A stretch of 64,000 bases of DNA from Ecdyonurus torrentis (GCA_949318235.1 OX439128.1:42871136-42935135); one strand, 5' to 3'. Counted from the stretch's first letter, positions 9,370 to 23,900 are shown. Made by a program: numbers and translations. Notes: generated by a model not told the origin, from the sequence alone.

Positions 9370-12300
9370 GCTTGAAGATAATACGCCCTATCCGTGCCCT
9401 GTGGGATCAATAAATTTAATTTACTGACTATAAATACATATATATAAGACTTTAATTTACTTTAAGTTGATAAAAATAATAATAAAGCAAATTACATTTT
9501 ACATTTGCAAAGAAACTGCAATCAATGATCCTTCATAAATTTGCTGTGGCGCCTTATTATTACACTCAACAATCCACAAGGTTATTGGCATGCAGTTTTC
9601 AATAGTGATGTGTCACGCACGATCTACCTACCAGATTGTCGTATCAACAACCTTTCACACTCTTCTTCGTGGCTCTCTATAGCTCGCTCTCTGCTTAAAT
9701 CGCGACCCTGCTGAGCTTGTGTGTATATATATATAATATATTTATTGTAAACTCATCTGAAGGTGTGTAATGTTTAATCTTACTTAATCTCTTGTATTGC
9801 ACGCTCTCAAATTTAACATTGACAGGTTTGTTTGTTTGATATTGAGCTATGAAAATAGAAACTTGATAATGTATTCGTATTAGCTATGGAATTTATATTT
9901 AAATAAATAAACAAAACAAATATGTGTGCATTTCTTTGGAAATTTCTAAGGAAATAAGCAGATAGCTGTGAAGGACTTTTGTTTATTTATAAACATAAGA
10001 AAGTTAAAGTAAAAATTCATGATTTTATTCTACCAATATAAAAAAATTATAAAATATAACACAGGTTATAATCCTGATATACAAACCGCAAATACATGTT
10101 TTTATAAACAAGATTAAAAAAAGTTAGAATCATCTTTATTTGCATTTCTCTAAAACTATATAATGAAATTACTTATTCGTGCTAAATAAAATCTCTTATT
10201 GAAGTATAGAAAATTTCAATTTTTTTTATAAAATCATAAAAAAAAAATTATATGGATAGTGAACAAATTATTTTTAAATTTATAAATAATGATCTTATAC
10301 TTGACTGATTGTTTAAAGACATTGAAAAAGTATAAGTTATTTTTAAACCTTTTAAACAATAGGAGATCCTTCAAACTAATAAAATTACATGAAATAAGTT
10401 ACTATTATAGAAGAATTATTGTGAAAAACTTTGAAAAAAAATTATATACTAAAAAAAAGTATAATATTTTTAACAAGTCATCTATATTTACTGACCACTT
10501 ACATTATTAAATTACTCAGATACAATATAATAATTTAAAAAAAAAAAAAAAACTATGATGTTAAATTACATCATATCTTGATAACTTAATATTGACGTAA
10601 CTTAAAATTATATATATAAATAAAATATTATTAAGGGTAAAATATATTATGAACGATCAAGATTACCTTGCATTATATACGCATATAGTAAAAATATAAT
10701 AATATAAATAATATAATACAAGATTCACCTTACACACTCGTTATAACAGATGTGTATATTTTATAATATATGACCTTGCATTCAATTTTTATAAACAGAG
10801 ATAGGTATTTGGGCATCTTTATAAGGTGCTACTGTCGAGGGGCACCACTTCATTGACCTACATTGTCACAGGGACGAATAAAACCCACACCAATGCAACC
10901 AAAGATGATGAGCTGTATATAATATACTGTGCTGTATAAGTGAGAGGGTATATATACAGTATATATATACACAAATGTAATATTATTATATGTATATGAG
11001 AGAGACTCTAATCAACTTTCATTTAACCATACTATACCAAGGTTCAGGTACCCACTTCAATTTTATAATATTTGTAATCGTCTTGTCTTTTTACTTTTTT
11101 TTCCATTATATGCTAATAAGGACATTCCATTCTATAGCTTTTTAAACATTACAATATTATTATTTATTTATTAAATAATTTTATACCTTCGCCAGCTGTT
11201 AAATTGCTGGTTCTATAATATAAAGTTATATATATTTTTAATAAATATATAGCATTTTAAAATTAAACACACTAATTCTTCAAAATGTGTAATATAATTT
11301 TTTGTTCATTGCATAAAGTTATAAATACACACTTAAATTAGAATAAGAATATTTGTAATTTTCATTTTTTAAATAAATTATTCCCACAAACTACAGTCTC
11401 TGTTATTTTTAAACAAATGTTTACTTTCAACGTTTAAAATTTTAGAGAGTATAAAATGCATTGATTGTGCGACAAAGCATGGGTGTATTTTTACTAAATA
11501 ATCAAATAGATAGTAGATGAAGTAGTAGTTAATGTAAGTATGATGAATACCAGTGATACGTGGGTTCTACCATCCATAACCGTAATTAAGTAACTCGAGA
11601 AAAGTAGTATATATTATAGTAGAGATAGTACCCATGCATCTCTACTGAATTTCGTATAATATTTGTTACTCGATCATTATGGATTACAATTTGATGTAAT
11701 AAGCATGAGAATGTTTATAGAGATAATACATTAAATGTAAAGTGAGTATCACTTTTAAACTATATACGTACTCGCCTAGCTCTACTACTTTTTATTCTCG
11801 TGTTCGATATAGCAGAAATGTATCAATCCATTATTGATGTTCATATGTGCTAAATTATTTATAATATAAGTATATATAAATGTTATTCGCTAACTTGTAA
11901 GTCAACTCTGTGAATTTTTTTTTCCCAACATTTAAATTGCCATAATAAAATACAAGCACAATACAAGCAAACATTTTGATTCATTATCCTCCGTCAACTT
12001 TTAAAATCAAAATACGGAAATTTCTATTAAAAAATAAGCATCTTTCACAGTTCTCAAAGATTCCGTGCTACGTTTATAAGTTTTATACTATATGCCTATA
12101 TTCACAACACATTTTCTAATATTTTTTTATTTATCTATAACACCTTGTGCATGTTTTCTCCATATACTTCTATTAGATTAGTTTATTCAAATCATTTCTA
12201 TATAAAAAAATATACATAATTACTGTGAACATAATTTTAAAAAGAAAAGTAACAACACCCTTTAATGACATGCATTTTAAGTTATTTTAAAGCATATAAA

Positions 12301-14280
12301 TACAGAAATTAATGCGTAAAATAATTTTGACACCCTAGATATATTTGAGGTTACGAAGACAGTTGTTCCGGAAGAATTGACAAGCAAGATATTCAAAAAA
12401 TTTAAAATTACTTCAATTTTCATAAGTTTTTTTTTTTTTTAACATTATTATATATTTATACATATTTAAAACTTTCAATTCAACATAAAAATTCTCACAT
12501 TTTATTTTATAAACGTGTGTGAATGTCAGAAAGTAAATAATAATCATATTATCGTCTTGTTCTACTAAACATGAAGATCAATTTACTGCACAAAATGACA
12601 CTTAAATATATTAGTATCACAGTCTAGTTTTGTGTTAATGAAGTGACAAAAGATGAAGAAAAAGTTCTACTTTTTTTTTTCTTCTTAATTTTTTCATTTA
12701 GGTGCCACAAATTATCTTAATTAATTTAGTAAAATATAAATAAACATAAAACCACTAAATTAGATATCATTAAATTTTAATTTATTATTCTTTTTATATA
12801 ATTTAATCACTTGGAAAATTTAGTTTATGGTTTTATAATGGTTGATGAGCTTTATAATATACTATAAAATTGATCGCATTATACGATATACTGCACACAG
12901 CACATTTATTTCTCATGGATTAATTCAAGCATGACATTTAAAAGTGTGAGAATTAAATGTGTATATATAAATACAAACACTGAAGTATAAGACTTCTATT
13001 TACTTTGTATACAGTACAGACTGATACGTACACGTCAAGCAAAAGTAAAAATTGTAGTATAAAAAAAATATGCGGAAATTATTTATTTCAGCTTGACTCT
13101 TTTCTAAATTTTATTTCATTTAAGCTATGTATTCTTCTCCTTATAGGTCTGAAAAGGAAGTATGTACGCTGTGATAATTGGATTAAAAGTTTTAAACGCA
13201 GAAAATCTTACTTACAGTGTTTCTTCAGGATATGAGCTCCGAATGTTTGGTAAATAAAAAATAATACTATAAATAATGGGGATCATCTAAAAAAAGTGTT
13301 GAATTACAAATATTAAAACTCCCTTAAGGCCACTTATTAATTTTAATCTTGGGTAATCTCATTTGGTGAAATAAGGCATACAACCTCTCAATTTAACCTA
13401 ACAGTTTCACAGTACATTATTCAGTTACAATTAAGTTACATTAATAGTGTTTATAAGACATATAACGCTATAAAATAATTTAAATAATTTTATTAGGAAA
13501 TTTTAATTGAAATTAGTTAATTTATTCACACAAAATTTAAATTCAGTTAGATTACTTTTCCTTTAAAATTAATAATAATATTTCATTTAATACTTTTGTG
13601 AAATAAGGAAAGAATTCAGGATATATATAATTGTTATTTATTTTGAGGAAATATTATTATTGTATGTTTCTATAGTAATTCCAATTTAACTTTTAACTAT
13701 ATCTTGTTTTGGGTAATCAGCAATTATGAATTATCCTTCAACTAAAATGAAAACATACCGATATTATATTACCAATCAATGAAAAAGAGTCCCTGAAAGA
13801 AAAAAAAAAGCAAGAACATGGGAGAGAGAAAATATATTTGATGTGTTTTTAAGGTATATGATAAAGTTTAATCTATAGATATCTATAGATATAGTATCTA
13901 ATAGTATCTAATATCTAAGAAAAAAATAATATTAAAGTGTAATAAAGTGCCTAAATATTTTGCATGCTTGTAAATAATATGAACTAAATCATTTGACTTG
14001 AAAAATGTTTTCATTACATCTGTTGACTTTTAAAATCAATCTTAATTTACGACATCATGTTTTGTATATAATATAATTATAATGAATAATGACACTATAT
14101 TAAATACTCCACAAATATACTATTATACTACTCCAATCAGATACTAGTTAAATTAATATGTTAAGTGAATTTTATGTCTAATTATTTTTTATTTTAATTG
14201 TCAGTTCAAATTGTAATTCTTGCACGCAAAAACAAAATGTAATAAACTTTCTCTCAATCTCTTTATTGTTGTAAAAATTT
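8081..14280. other. AT-rich intergenic DNA with two GC islands
   Basis: Mostly AT-rich with poly(T) runs (9077-9105, 9337-9361). Two less AT-rich islands stand out: 9590-9720, which on the minus strand reads like a short exon ending CAATCTG before GTAGGT, and 10830-10915, with a GGTGC...GCACC hairpin. A short frame before 13235 has a possible acceptor at 13146 but stops soon after. I cannot assign any of these. Confidence 0.4.
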
Positions 14281-14290
14281 AAAATTCATA

Positions 14291-14297
<7 letters not shown>

Positions 14298-14372
<75 letters not shown>
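14298..14372. repeat. (AT)n microsatellite
   Basis: About 75 bp of alternating AT, followed by TGTATGTA variants. Confidence 0.95.
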
Positions 14373-14379
<7 letters not shown>

Positions 14380-14809
14380 ATATATAATATATAAGCGTGA
14401 GAAAAGTGAAGAAAAATAGAATATGTTAAACTAAAATGACTCTGCATGATTTTTTTTTATTATTATTATTACTATTACTATTATTTTGCTTTGCAACTTT
14501 TTATAATATACTGTATATTATTGTTTATTTTGTAGTTCAAATTTGCTCTAGTGAAATGATTAAGAAATGAAATCAGCTGGCTTTTTTTTTTTTTTTTTTT
14601 TTTTTTTTTCTCTCACACCGGTCATGTGCACGCAATTTTAAATTGAAAATTAAGCCATTCTATTGTTTGCCTCAAAAAATTATTGTTATTTTGTTTGAAC
14701 GTGAATAGAAATTGAGACCAAGTTAGAAAAAAATGTCACATTTTTTTATATATATAAATATATTTATAGAATGTTTTACAAAAACATTTTTTTGTTTTTT
14801 GCCTTCCAG

Positions 14810-15312
14810 GGATATTTGTGCGTGTCGTGAGAAGATGTGCGGATATAGAAAGTTTTTGGTATGTAAAGAAAGTAAATGAGCGCGCAGATCTTCTTTAATC
14901 ATCCATAACTTACATCTTACAGAGCGGGATCCTCAATATTCTTGTTCTGTTATATCTCGCCAGTAAGTAGTTTTTTGTACTATAGATTAAATACTCTTGA
15001 AAGTATATGTATACATAAATATTCAATTAATGAAAAATACTACTTTTGATATCATGTTTTTACTGATCTTTGTATTTTGCATAGGTTTAATGACCGCGGT
15101 TTAGGTTAGTCTTTATAAAGGTGTATATTGTATATCAAAGGGACCAGTGAACTTATTTATTGTTATTATTATTATCATTAATAATTAAGTACTGTTGAAG
15201 TATAAAAATAACATTTTTTTTTTTTTTTTGACCTATAGAGGTCATAGTGAAAGAATATAATGATTTGAAATTATTGCCACTTTCATCCAACAATTTGAAC
15301 ATGGAAAACTAA
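14810..15312 (+). other. Candidate three-part mini-gene for a short secreted peptide (speculative)
   Basis: Three segments have good splice borders and keep one frame: 14810-14858 (after CCTTCCAG, before GTATGT; an ATG at 14835), 14923-14962 (after CATCTTACAG, before GTAAGT) and 15239-15312 (after a poly(T) CCTATAG, ending TAA). Joined, they give about 45 residues starting MCGYRKFL and continuing SGILNILVLLYLA, a signal-peptide-like stretch. No homology recognised. Such a short model can arise by chance, and the first intron would be only 64 bp. Confidence 0.15.
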
Positions 15313-15619
15313 CAAGCCTATGTAAATTGTCATCATAAATATATGATAAAACATTTAACAATATTTCAAGACCACAATGTAAACTTGACTTGTTTTCAGG
15401 GTTAAGATAGCTTTTTTTTATCATTGTGGTTTGCAATATTTTTTTTCTTTTTTTTTTTTCTTTCTTTTTTTTACAATATTTGTGACGTATAGTATAACTG
15501 ATGGTAATCGATGGTAATGATGGTAATGATGATAATAACATGATAATTGAGGGCAAAGTTTTTCTTGGTTAAATATTTGCATCTGTTTCAATTTTCATCA
15601 TTTCCCTAATGTATGAGTG

Positions 15620-15621
<2 letters not shown>

Positions 15622-15701
<80 letters not shown>
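15622..15701. repeat. (CT)n microsatellite
   Basis: About 80 bp of uninterrupted CT. Confidence 0.97.
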
Positions 15702-15704
<3 letters not shown>

Positions 15705-15929
15705 ATTAAGTAATTACCACATTTACTTATTTCTAAAACTTGTTTAAAAACAAAATAAATTCCTTTATATGATATATAAATTATAAAATGGCAAAATAAA
15801 AGTGTTAAAGTGTAAGTGTTACGGATGGTAGAAAATAATTTTCTACGTGGATGAGCACAATTCATTTATATGTCACTGTTTTAACACGCCACACACCAAC
15901 ACAATTAAGTGCATGTCTCTCTATATACC

Positions 15930-16068
15930 TCACCATAAGGCACCTTGGCACGAGCGGAACCACGTTGTTGTGTCTTTGCCCCACGTGGACCATGAGGGCG
16001 TATATTTAGTGCGGGCGCGGCATTACAAAGTAGCACGAGTGAAATAAAAAAAAAATAAAAAAAAATAA
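15930..16068 (+). mobile_element. Possible retroposon 3' end with A-rich tail
   Basis: A GC-rich block of about 120 bp (GCACCTTGGCACGAG..., GGGCGCGGCATTACAAAG) stands out from the AT-rich surroundings and ends in an A-rich tail (16043-16068, with AATAAA-like pieces). The layout is that of a retroposed 3' end on the plus strand, but I recognise no family and see no target duplication. Confidence 0.3.
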
Positions 16069-17652
16069 ACCCTGCAGCTTTAATCATTCATTTCTATATA
16101 AAGAAGAAATTTTCATTGATGAACACCAAAAATGAAAGACTTGGTGCTGCAGATAATCGTTTGTTCCGATTTCCAATTGTGTCAAAGTTGAAAAACTTTG
16201 CCACTTTTTTGTTTCTTATATGTTTGTTTCTTTAGTGCATTCAATTTGACCTCATTTGATGATTCATATAGTAATTCTTTTTTCCCCCTTAAAATCACAT
16301 AAACATCATAATTATTGTAATGTAGTTTGTAATATATCATATGTAACATAAGATTCCAATTTTATAGGGTGCCATATATGTGTATCTCATATACGTGAGT
16401 AAGTAAGTATAAGTGTAACATTGATTTATAACATCACGATTTCTCAAAGTATTTTGAAGGAAGAGGAAATAATAATCCACATTAATGTATTGTAATAATA
16501 CTTTAATGTTCATCAATGATTTATTATTGACTTTTTTTATGATATAAAGTAATCTTCTTTCTTAATTTCTATTTTTTATTTTAAATCACTGGTTTTTAAT
16601 TATTTCAAGTATAAATAACTCAAAAAAAATTTAAAAATAATTATAATTTACGTTTATTATCTGAAAGCTTTTTATTTATTTTTATAGTGAAAACATTATG
16701 GCATATTGAGTAGAATTTGTTGCTATTTTGGAATTCATCAATAATTATGGTCTATTAGTATTTTTTTTATAAGATATGTGTATACATACTGGTCGGTTAT
16801 GTATATAGAGCATAGTTTATGTTGCTGAAATTGGGCTAGCATAATAATTCTGTATGTATATTTGTTCGTGTTCAGTATTTTGTTAAATATATTTTTAATG
16901 CCCAGATAAAATCATAATAACACCGTTAAAAGAAATAATTAATGCGATTGAAATTTCTCGGAAGCAAAAATTAAGAATTAATTTTGTATCAAATAATATA
17001 TTATATTATATATAATATATTATATGTATATTTTTTATATTTGTGTTCTTAGAATCATACTTACTTGTTAGAAAGATGTATTTTAAAATTGAATTCACCT
17101 TCTCCCTTCTCACATGTATAGTGCATATTATAGCTAAAAAAAAAAGTAAAAAAAAAAAAAGAGTCATGTTTGTTGATTTCTTTTACAGTTATTATACCTT
17201 TTTATGTCTCGTGGGGAAAGCAATAATTTAAAATTGAATATTTACTTTATTGCTTTTTTTTTATATTAGTTTTGATTATGTTGGAAATACCAATACATTT
17301 CAAGTTTAATGCAATGTTGAAATTGAAACAATCAAATATTAATGCATACTAAATTATGAGGGTATTTTTTGCAGGTGCATGCCCAAATATTTTTGTAATT
17401 CCTATGGAGTATTTATTTTTCACATGATACAAGTTTTTATTTCTGAAACAAATTTCTGTTATACATTATATTAAACACGTGGTATTGTGTTTGCAAACAC
17501 GAATAAAAACAAAAATACTATTATACTAATAGGAAATACAAAAACCTCGCAAGATTTTTGTAAATTCCAATAGGTAAATACTAACCATGAGGAACTACAA
17601 TAATTACTATAGTGCAAGTGAAACATGCCACAATAAAGGTATGTCTTACTAT

Positions 17653-17750
17653 CACCTAAATAAGGTGACATTTCACCTGCATTAGGTGAAATTTAACCTG
17701 TATTGGGTGACATTTCACCTGCATTAGTAGAGATTGTAGTATATCAATAC
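17653..17750. repeat. 21-bp palindromic-unit minisatellite, copy A
   Basis: Three tandem units of 21 bp (17663-17683, 17684-17704, 17705-17725) with core AGGTGACATTTCACCT, itself an inverted repeat. It is followed by TTGTAGTATATCAATA, which also follows the related array at 21981. The two loci look like copies of one element. Confidence 0.7.
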
Positions 17751-18020
17751 CAGTTTCAAATTAATGTTTAATCTATTACAATTTACTGGCTTTGTATACC
17801 TGCCAATAGTAGTACTTTTTTCCGTTAAATTTTATGGGAAATAGACGTGGTGGCAAGAACTTATATAGATACTGTATTGTGTGTATTTATATAAAAATTT
17901 AATATTTTTGACCACTTTGTTTATAGCTTTGACAATTCTCTAATAAGATATTGTCTTATATATAATCTTGCAAATTTTACTTGATTAACACAGATATAAT
18001 AGATTATTTTGTTTTGTTAT

Positions 18021-18198
18021 TGTTGTGGTAGGTCAGTAATGCAAAGAAAAGAGCTAGGACGACGAACTCGACAAATAATATAACGTGCAAGATCTTTATT
18101 TGGCAAAGTATAGCGGTTTACATTATCATGTTCAGAATAATATATCACCGTCAACGTGTTATTCCAATACCGTAATTTCGTAGCAGACACACAAAACA
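18021..18198 (-). mobile_element. Possible solo LTR
   Basis: A 178-bp segment that begins TGTT and ends AACA. On the minus strand it carries an AATAAA polyadenylation signal (18092-18097) in mid-element and has a higher GC content than its flanks. No internal retroelement sequence and no matching target duplication were found. Confidence 0.3.
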
Positions 18199-19187
18199 AC
18201 TAAAAAAAAAAGTAGCTACAAAATATAAATCAGATTTCACTCATTTTTCAACAATTTTTAATATAGTTTTTCTTCAGGTATATCAGTGTGCAGAGAAAAT
18301 TACTGTGTTACCGGGTTTTAACTATAGTTTCCTTTTGAACCAAAAAACAATCAATTAAATAACGATTAATGATCATAATATAACAATAGAAAAGTAGGAG
18401 ATATAAATATAATTAACTTTAAAATTGTCTGTAAAATCATGCTAGAGGATGTTTAAAAGTATTATCAAGATAATTTGTATTGATAAAATCAAAAGAAACA
18501 ATGATGCTATTGATTTAAAGATATTATAAATTTATTGTAAAAGCTAATAAATTAAGAATCGAGAAAATGCTGTTTTCAAAATTAATCAAGTACAAAAATA
18601 TATAATAATTATGCTAGGCAATTTTTAACAACAATATTTTTTACAATATAATTATGCTGCACTGCATAATAACTATATATAGTATTGTATATACACACAT
18701 ATAATATAGCATTAATAATATTTTATATGTAGCATAATGTTTTATGATCTGTTCCAAAATAGAAAAATATTTGTTATAATGATATAAATGCAGATTAAAT
18801 CACGTTAATTAAGTTATTTATTTATTTATTCTTCTTCTTCTTTTTTTTTTTTTTTTTTTTTTTGCTAGCAGAAATAACAAATAATGTTAATTTTTTTCTT
18901 TTGAATTATGACTCTTGTCCTGCTCTTGTCGCTCGTCAAAAAGAAAATAAATAAATTAGATTTGAAGTAGGGAGAAAAAATATTGACTTTTCTTTAAATG
19001 TCTTTGATTTGTCATTGGTTTAGTTTGTTCATTTCATATTGAAGTCAAGTGGATTAGAAACCGTAAGCAGTTTACACGAACACCATAATGTATTTTATGC
19101 CAATCATGATATAATTAAGATGGTAGCCGCAATGCTATAGACCAATTATACAGTAAATACTGCGCAAGTTTATCTTATAAGAAATTA

Positions 19188-19311
19188 TGTTCGTAAACCC
19201 TGTTTTTCGTGCCCCAAACCACACAAAAATGAAGATCACCTAATGCTTTTTAAATGAAATTGCGTATTTTTTTTTTTTTTTTTTGGAGCAAGGGAGCAGA
19301 ATTTACGAACA
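19188..19311. mobile_element. MITE family A, copy 3
   Basis: A 124-bp element starting TGTTCGTAAACCCTGTTTT and ending AGAATTTACGAACA. Its inside (GCCCCAAACCACA, GATCACCTAATGCTTTTTAAAT) is the reverse complement of copy 4 at 44826, so the two lie in opposite orientation. A poly(T) run of 20 has expanded inside it. Confidence 0.85.
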
Positions 19312-20720
19312 TCATTCGAATAACATTTCAAATTTAGCACCAGTTTTTGAATGTTCAAATATTATAACAATCATGAGTACAATCGTATACTTTGATTTTA
19401 TTATTTGGAATTTGATTTCATATCAGATCTGAATCTTTGTATAAATCTGTGAATCTGTGTATAAAAAAAAAAATGCAGGAAATTTAATACACAAGACAAG
19501 AAATATAAAAATTCAAGTGTCATGCTATTGTCAGCAGAAGTAAAAATCATTTTACAGGATGAAATAAAATTGCAAACCTTGATTTGATATCATATAATAA
19601 TTTTATAGAAACTATATTTTAATTGTTTTTAATAAGAGAGGAACAAGAAATTTTATGTAATTTCAAAACTTCCGTATATTATTATTATTTGATGATATTT
19701 CTCCAAATATATAAATATTGCTCAATAATATATATAAATAAGAGAGCAATGAAATCATAATGAAATGATTATAAATAATGATTGAAAGGAAGTGATTTGA
19801 TTACATCTTTATATAAAAAAATCTTATACTATACACCAAAAACGTAACCGAGAGCGATCTTTTCATGGCTCAAAATGATTCTATAAAGTTATACAAAAAG
19901 TAAATCTAAAATATTTGTTAATTACATAATATATATTTATTATTTTTATTTATAATTTAAAGGTTTAGTGGGCCAGTGAAATGTCTTAGAATATTTTACA
20001 TTATATAAATATAGAGCAGTTTTCTATCAAAAAAAAAAAAAAAAAAAAAAAGCTAGAATTTTGATGAGAGGGATCAAAAACTTTTGACATGACCTGTACT
20101 TTTACCATTAAAATGGAAAATTTTGAAAGTCAGTTTTATTTCTTGTCAGAAGCAAAAATCGTGCAGGGATAAAAAAAATACAATAATAATAACTAAACAA
20201 CAATGAAAAATAAAAATATAAAGTACACGCTGCGTGATGCGCTACTCACTTTCTTTTTATTCACACACAGCACAAAATATAACTATTATAAAACATTATA
20301 AATAAATGAAAAATTTTCTATTTAAAATTTCTTAAAAAAGTATAATAAAAATTAAGTTTGAAAATTTTGATGTTTTCTTTGTTTAAAAACAAATTTTAAG
20401 AAATATTGTCTTATTTGTTATTACTTTTTCCCACAATAACACAAATTTGACGTTACAAATAATATTTTTGAAGCCCTTTTTTTTATGAGTTTTATCATAC
20501 TTGAGGTAACCAACTTCAACACGGAAAATAAAAATTGTCTTCCTCCATAATTTAATTAGATTCCATGCAATTTTAAAATAAGCAATTAAAATACGTTAAA
20601 AAGAAAATCATAATAGTCGTTTTTTATATATATAATTTCCGTTTCTTGCAAGTTCATTATTATAGTCAAAAATGCGAAAGGATGTATAACAAACGTTTAA
20701 TGTTTAATGTTTAACGTTTG

Positions 20721-21025
20721 CTTTGCTTTGCTTTGCTTTGCTTTGCTTTGCTTTGCTTTGCTTTGCTTTGCTTTGCTTTGCTTTGCTTTGCTTTGCTTTG
20801 CTTTGCTTTGCTTTGCTTTGCTTTGCTTTGCTTTGCTTTGCTTTGCTTTGCTTTGCTTTGCTTTGCTTTGCTTTGCTTTGCTTTGCTTTGCTTTGCTTTG
20901 CTTTGCTTTGCTTTGCTTTGCTTTGCTTTGCTTTGCTTTGCTTTGCTTTGCTTTGCTTTGCTTTGCTTTGCTTTGCTTTGCTTTGCTTTGCTTTGCTTTG
21001 CTTTGCTTTGCTTTGCTTTGCTTTA
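20721..21025. repeat. (CTTTG)n satellite-like microsatellite, about 60 units
   Basis: 300 bp of perfect CTTTG repeats, preceded by degenerate TTTAATG/TTTAACG units and followed by poly(T). All long reading frames across it are repeat artefacts. Confidence 0.98.
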
Positions 21026-21927
21026 CTTTTTTTTTTTTTTTTTAGTTTGCTTTATTTTAACTACTATATTAACGCTTTATTTAAAGTAAGAAAGAATCCA
21101 GAAAAAAAAATCATGTACGCGCATACCTTGCAACTATGTCTTATGAGATTATATACAACGTTCTGCGATTTTATTTCATTGCCTTCATCGAAATACATTG
21201 TTTGAAAACATTACAAGCAACATGCATGCGGAGACTTTTAAGTATAACATATCGTCTCTCAATAAAAAATAAAAACACACAAAATTCTCTTGGGGCGATA
21301 AATAAAAATAATGTATTTAACAATTTATGTACATGCATGCTTGTAACTTTTTAAACAAAGGCATAATGAACCTTAACAAGACAAATTACATAACTCAATA
21401 ACGTTTTTGTTCTTAAAAAAAATATACTGTAATAAAACAATGCAAAACATTTGTTATCATGCATGTGAATTAGGAAGCTAAAAAACATTCTGTTTCAAGT
21501 TTAGATTACACGATTATCGTGATTGTTTTTAACTTATATAGCTTCAGCTTGGGAAAAAATCATTGTTATTTATATGTATAGTATTTTGCATTGCAATGTG
21601 GTTTATATCAAAAATTATCGTTGCACCTTCATTTGATATTGATATAATTTATTGCAGCACGCGCCTCATTCGTGCATGTTATTGAACATAATTATACATT
21701 GTAGTGGTAGAAAACAAATGCAGTTCAAACTCAATTTACGTCAATAATATAGAAGATTTATAAGTAAAAAAATATTGATGTCTAACTTATAGTAGTTCTT
21801 ATTATTGAACATAATTTAAAAGTTATTTGCACAATTTCATAAACTTTATAGATACGCGGAAAAAATAATAATAAAGGGTTGCACATAAATCCTGTAAATT
21901 AAAATAAGTAAACATTAGCCTGGATAA

Positions 21928-22046
21928 GTATTGATATATACTACAGTAATACCTAATATAGGTAAAATATACTATAATAAAGGTGTGTTTCACCTAGATT
22001 AGATGACATTTCACCTAAATTAGGTGACATTGTAGTATATCAATAA
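21928..22046. mobile_element. MITE-like element carrying the 21-bp palindromic units, copy B
   Basis: Bounded by the inverted repeat TATTGATATATACTACA (21928-21944) and TGTAGTATATCAATA (22030-22044). Inside are two and a half units of the AGGTGACATTTCACCT repeat found at 17653. Downstream sequence (ACCTATTGCAATTTAAAGTATT) recurs in degenerate form near 57810. Confidence 0.65.
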
Positions 22047-22139
22047 CTGTATGCTTCAGGTAAATAAGTGTACCTATTGCAATTTAAAGTATTCATGTAC
22101 CTGTTATTAGTAGAATTTTTTTTCTCCAATGTTTTGGAC

Positions 22140-23807
22140 AACTATAGAAAAACAATAAAGGTGATTTATTTATTTATTTATATTATTATATAGAGCTGCA
22201 GATTACATGGATTTTAGGTGACCATGGAATTTATCCACCAAAATAATAAGAGCAAATATGAAGGACAAAAATCTGTACTTTACGGTAAAGAAATAAGTAA
22301 AGAGATTCTCTTTTCTTATCACAGTTGCCTATTTACATAATATATTCCATCATTCGTTCATTCATTTTATTGTGAAACCTTGCATGCAAGCTTTTTTCTT
22401 TCAAGCATAATCTCTCTCTCTCTCTCTCTCTCTCCCCACATTTTTTACATTAAATAGATTTACTAGTATTTTTTTTATTGGGCACAGAATAGAATAATTT
22501 AAAATACAAAATTATTTTCAATTAAAGAAAGGTACTATATATGATTATGACATAAGCCTTATATACTATAAAAATAATAAATAAACAAGTTAAACATCAT
22601 GCTTAAAAAATACATTAATTTTGATGATATATAGTTGATGATTATTGGAACTTAATTACACAATTTAGCAAACCGAGAGAGAAGGTATGAGTTATTTCAA
22701 ACTGGATTACCTCTAGTCTTTTTTTTTTTATTATTATTATATCGAGGTTACGAAGTGGATTTTGATACTCAATTAAACACACAAATTAAATTTTTCTTTC
22801 TTCTCTTACTATAGATCTGACATCACTTTTATAAATAAAAGAAAATTATATGTATAAACATTAAAATAAGAACATCTAACATCACGGAATAAAGTTTTTC
22901 TTTATTCCACGAGCGTTGTGAAGTCATCAGGGCAAAATTAAAAATAAAATGCTTGTCAGTTGGTATAAATTTAAAATGCAGAAAGTAGTTTTTATTATTT
23001 CTGCAAGCAAAAAGTTACTGCTGTGGGATATTCTATTAGGAAAATTCAAATTATTTTTGGTTCTGGTTCACATTCAAGAACGAGTAGTTCCTTTTGATTT
23101 ATTTTCTTCTTCTTCAGAACTTCATCAAAAAAAAAAATTAAAAGAGTTTTGAAAAATCTTTATTTAATGAAAAAAAAATCATCAACACTACCTTCATAAA
23201 TACTTACACAATACACATTTCAAAACTGCAATGTCAATTATTACGACAATGCATGGGGAGTTTAGCTCATTTTGATTTTTTTTTGTTGAACATAAGAAAA
23301 CGTTATTTCAACAACGTTATAGTTATTTTATCTCTTACCTTTTCTCTCTCTCTCTCTCTCTCTCTCACTCACTTAATCAATTATTTGTTCATTGTTTTTT
23401 ATACACATCACTCGTATATATAGCATATAACCCTCCATTACATCATGTAAAAAATTTGCTGTAAGGATTAATGGAATATTACTTGTAATATATATTCTCA
23501 AATTTTAAAAACATTTTATTTTCTTGCTTAACACGATATAGGTTTACATTGAGCATGATTTTTGTGATTTCATAACTATATATTATGTATACAAAAACCT
23601 TTAGGAATATGTTACAAAATATTAATAAATATTAAATTCATACATTTTTGTACATAGATATAATTTTATTGTTTTCCTTCAATATTCCCATACACTTTGC
23701 AACCCGGAGGTTGTTATAATATACTGACGTAACCGGAACAAAATGTAAAAACATGTAAGGAATACGCAATTATATATAAACAAAAATCTAAAATTTTATT
23801 GCAAGTT

Positions 23808-23811
<4 letters not shown>
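22140..23811. other. AT-rich intergenic DNA
   Basis: No gene seen. Contains two short (CT)n runs (22411-22433, 23342-23366) and a hairpin GGAATAAAG...CTTTATTCC at 22885-22907. Confidence 0.5.

Positions 23812-23896
<85 letters not shown>
23812..23896. repeat. (GA)n microsatellite
   Basis: About 85 bp of alternating GA. Confidence 0.97.

Positions 23897-23900
<4 letters not shown>

Noticed and set aside
12990..13260. Frame ending KRKYVRCDNWIKSFKRRKS with a possible acceptor at 13146
   Set aside because: Stops soon, no matching partner exon, no family recognised.
15905..16087. Minus-strand 60-codon frame with a signal-peptide-like start
   Set aside because: The hydrophobic start is translated from the A-rich tail of a probable retroposon; no other support.
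20707..21205. Three long plus-strand frames rich in ALLCF
   Set aside because: Translation of the (CTTTG)n array in all three frames.
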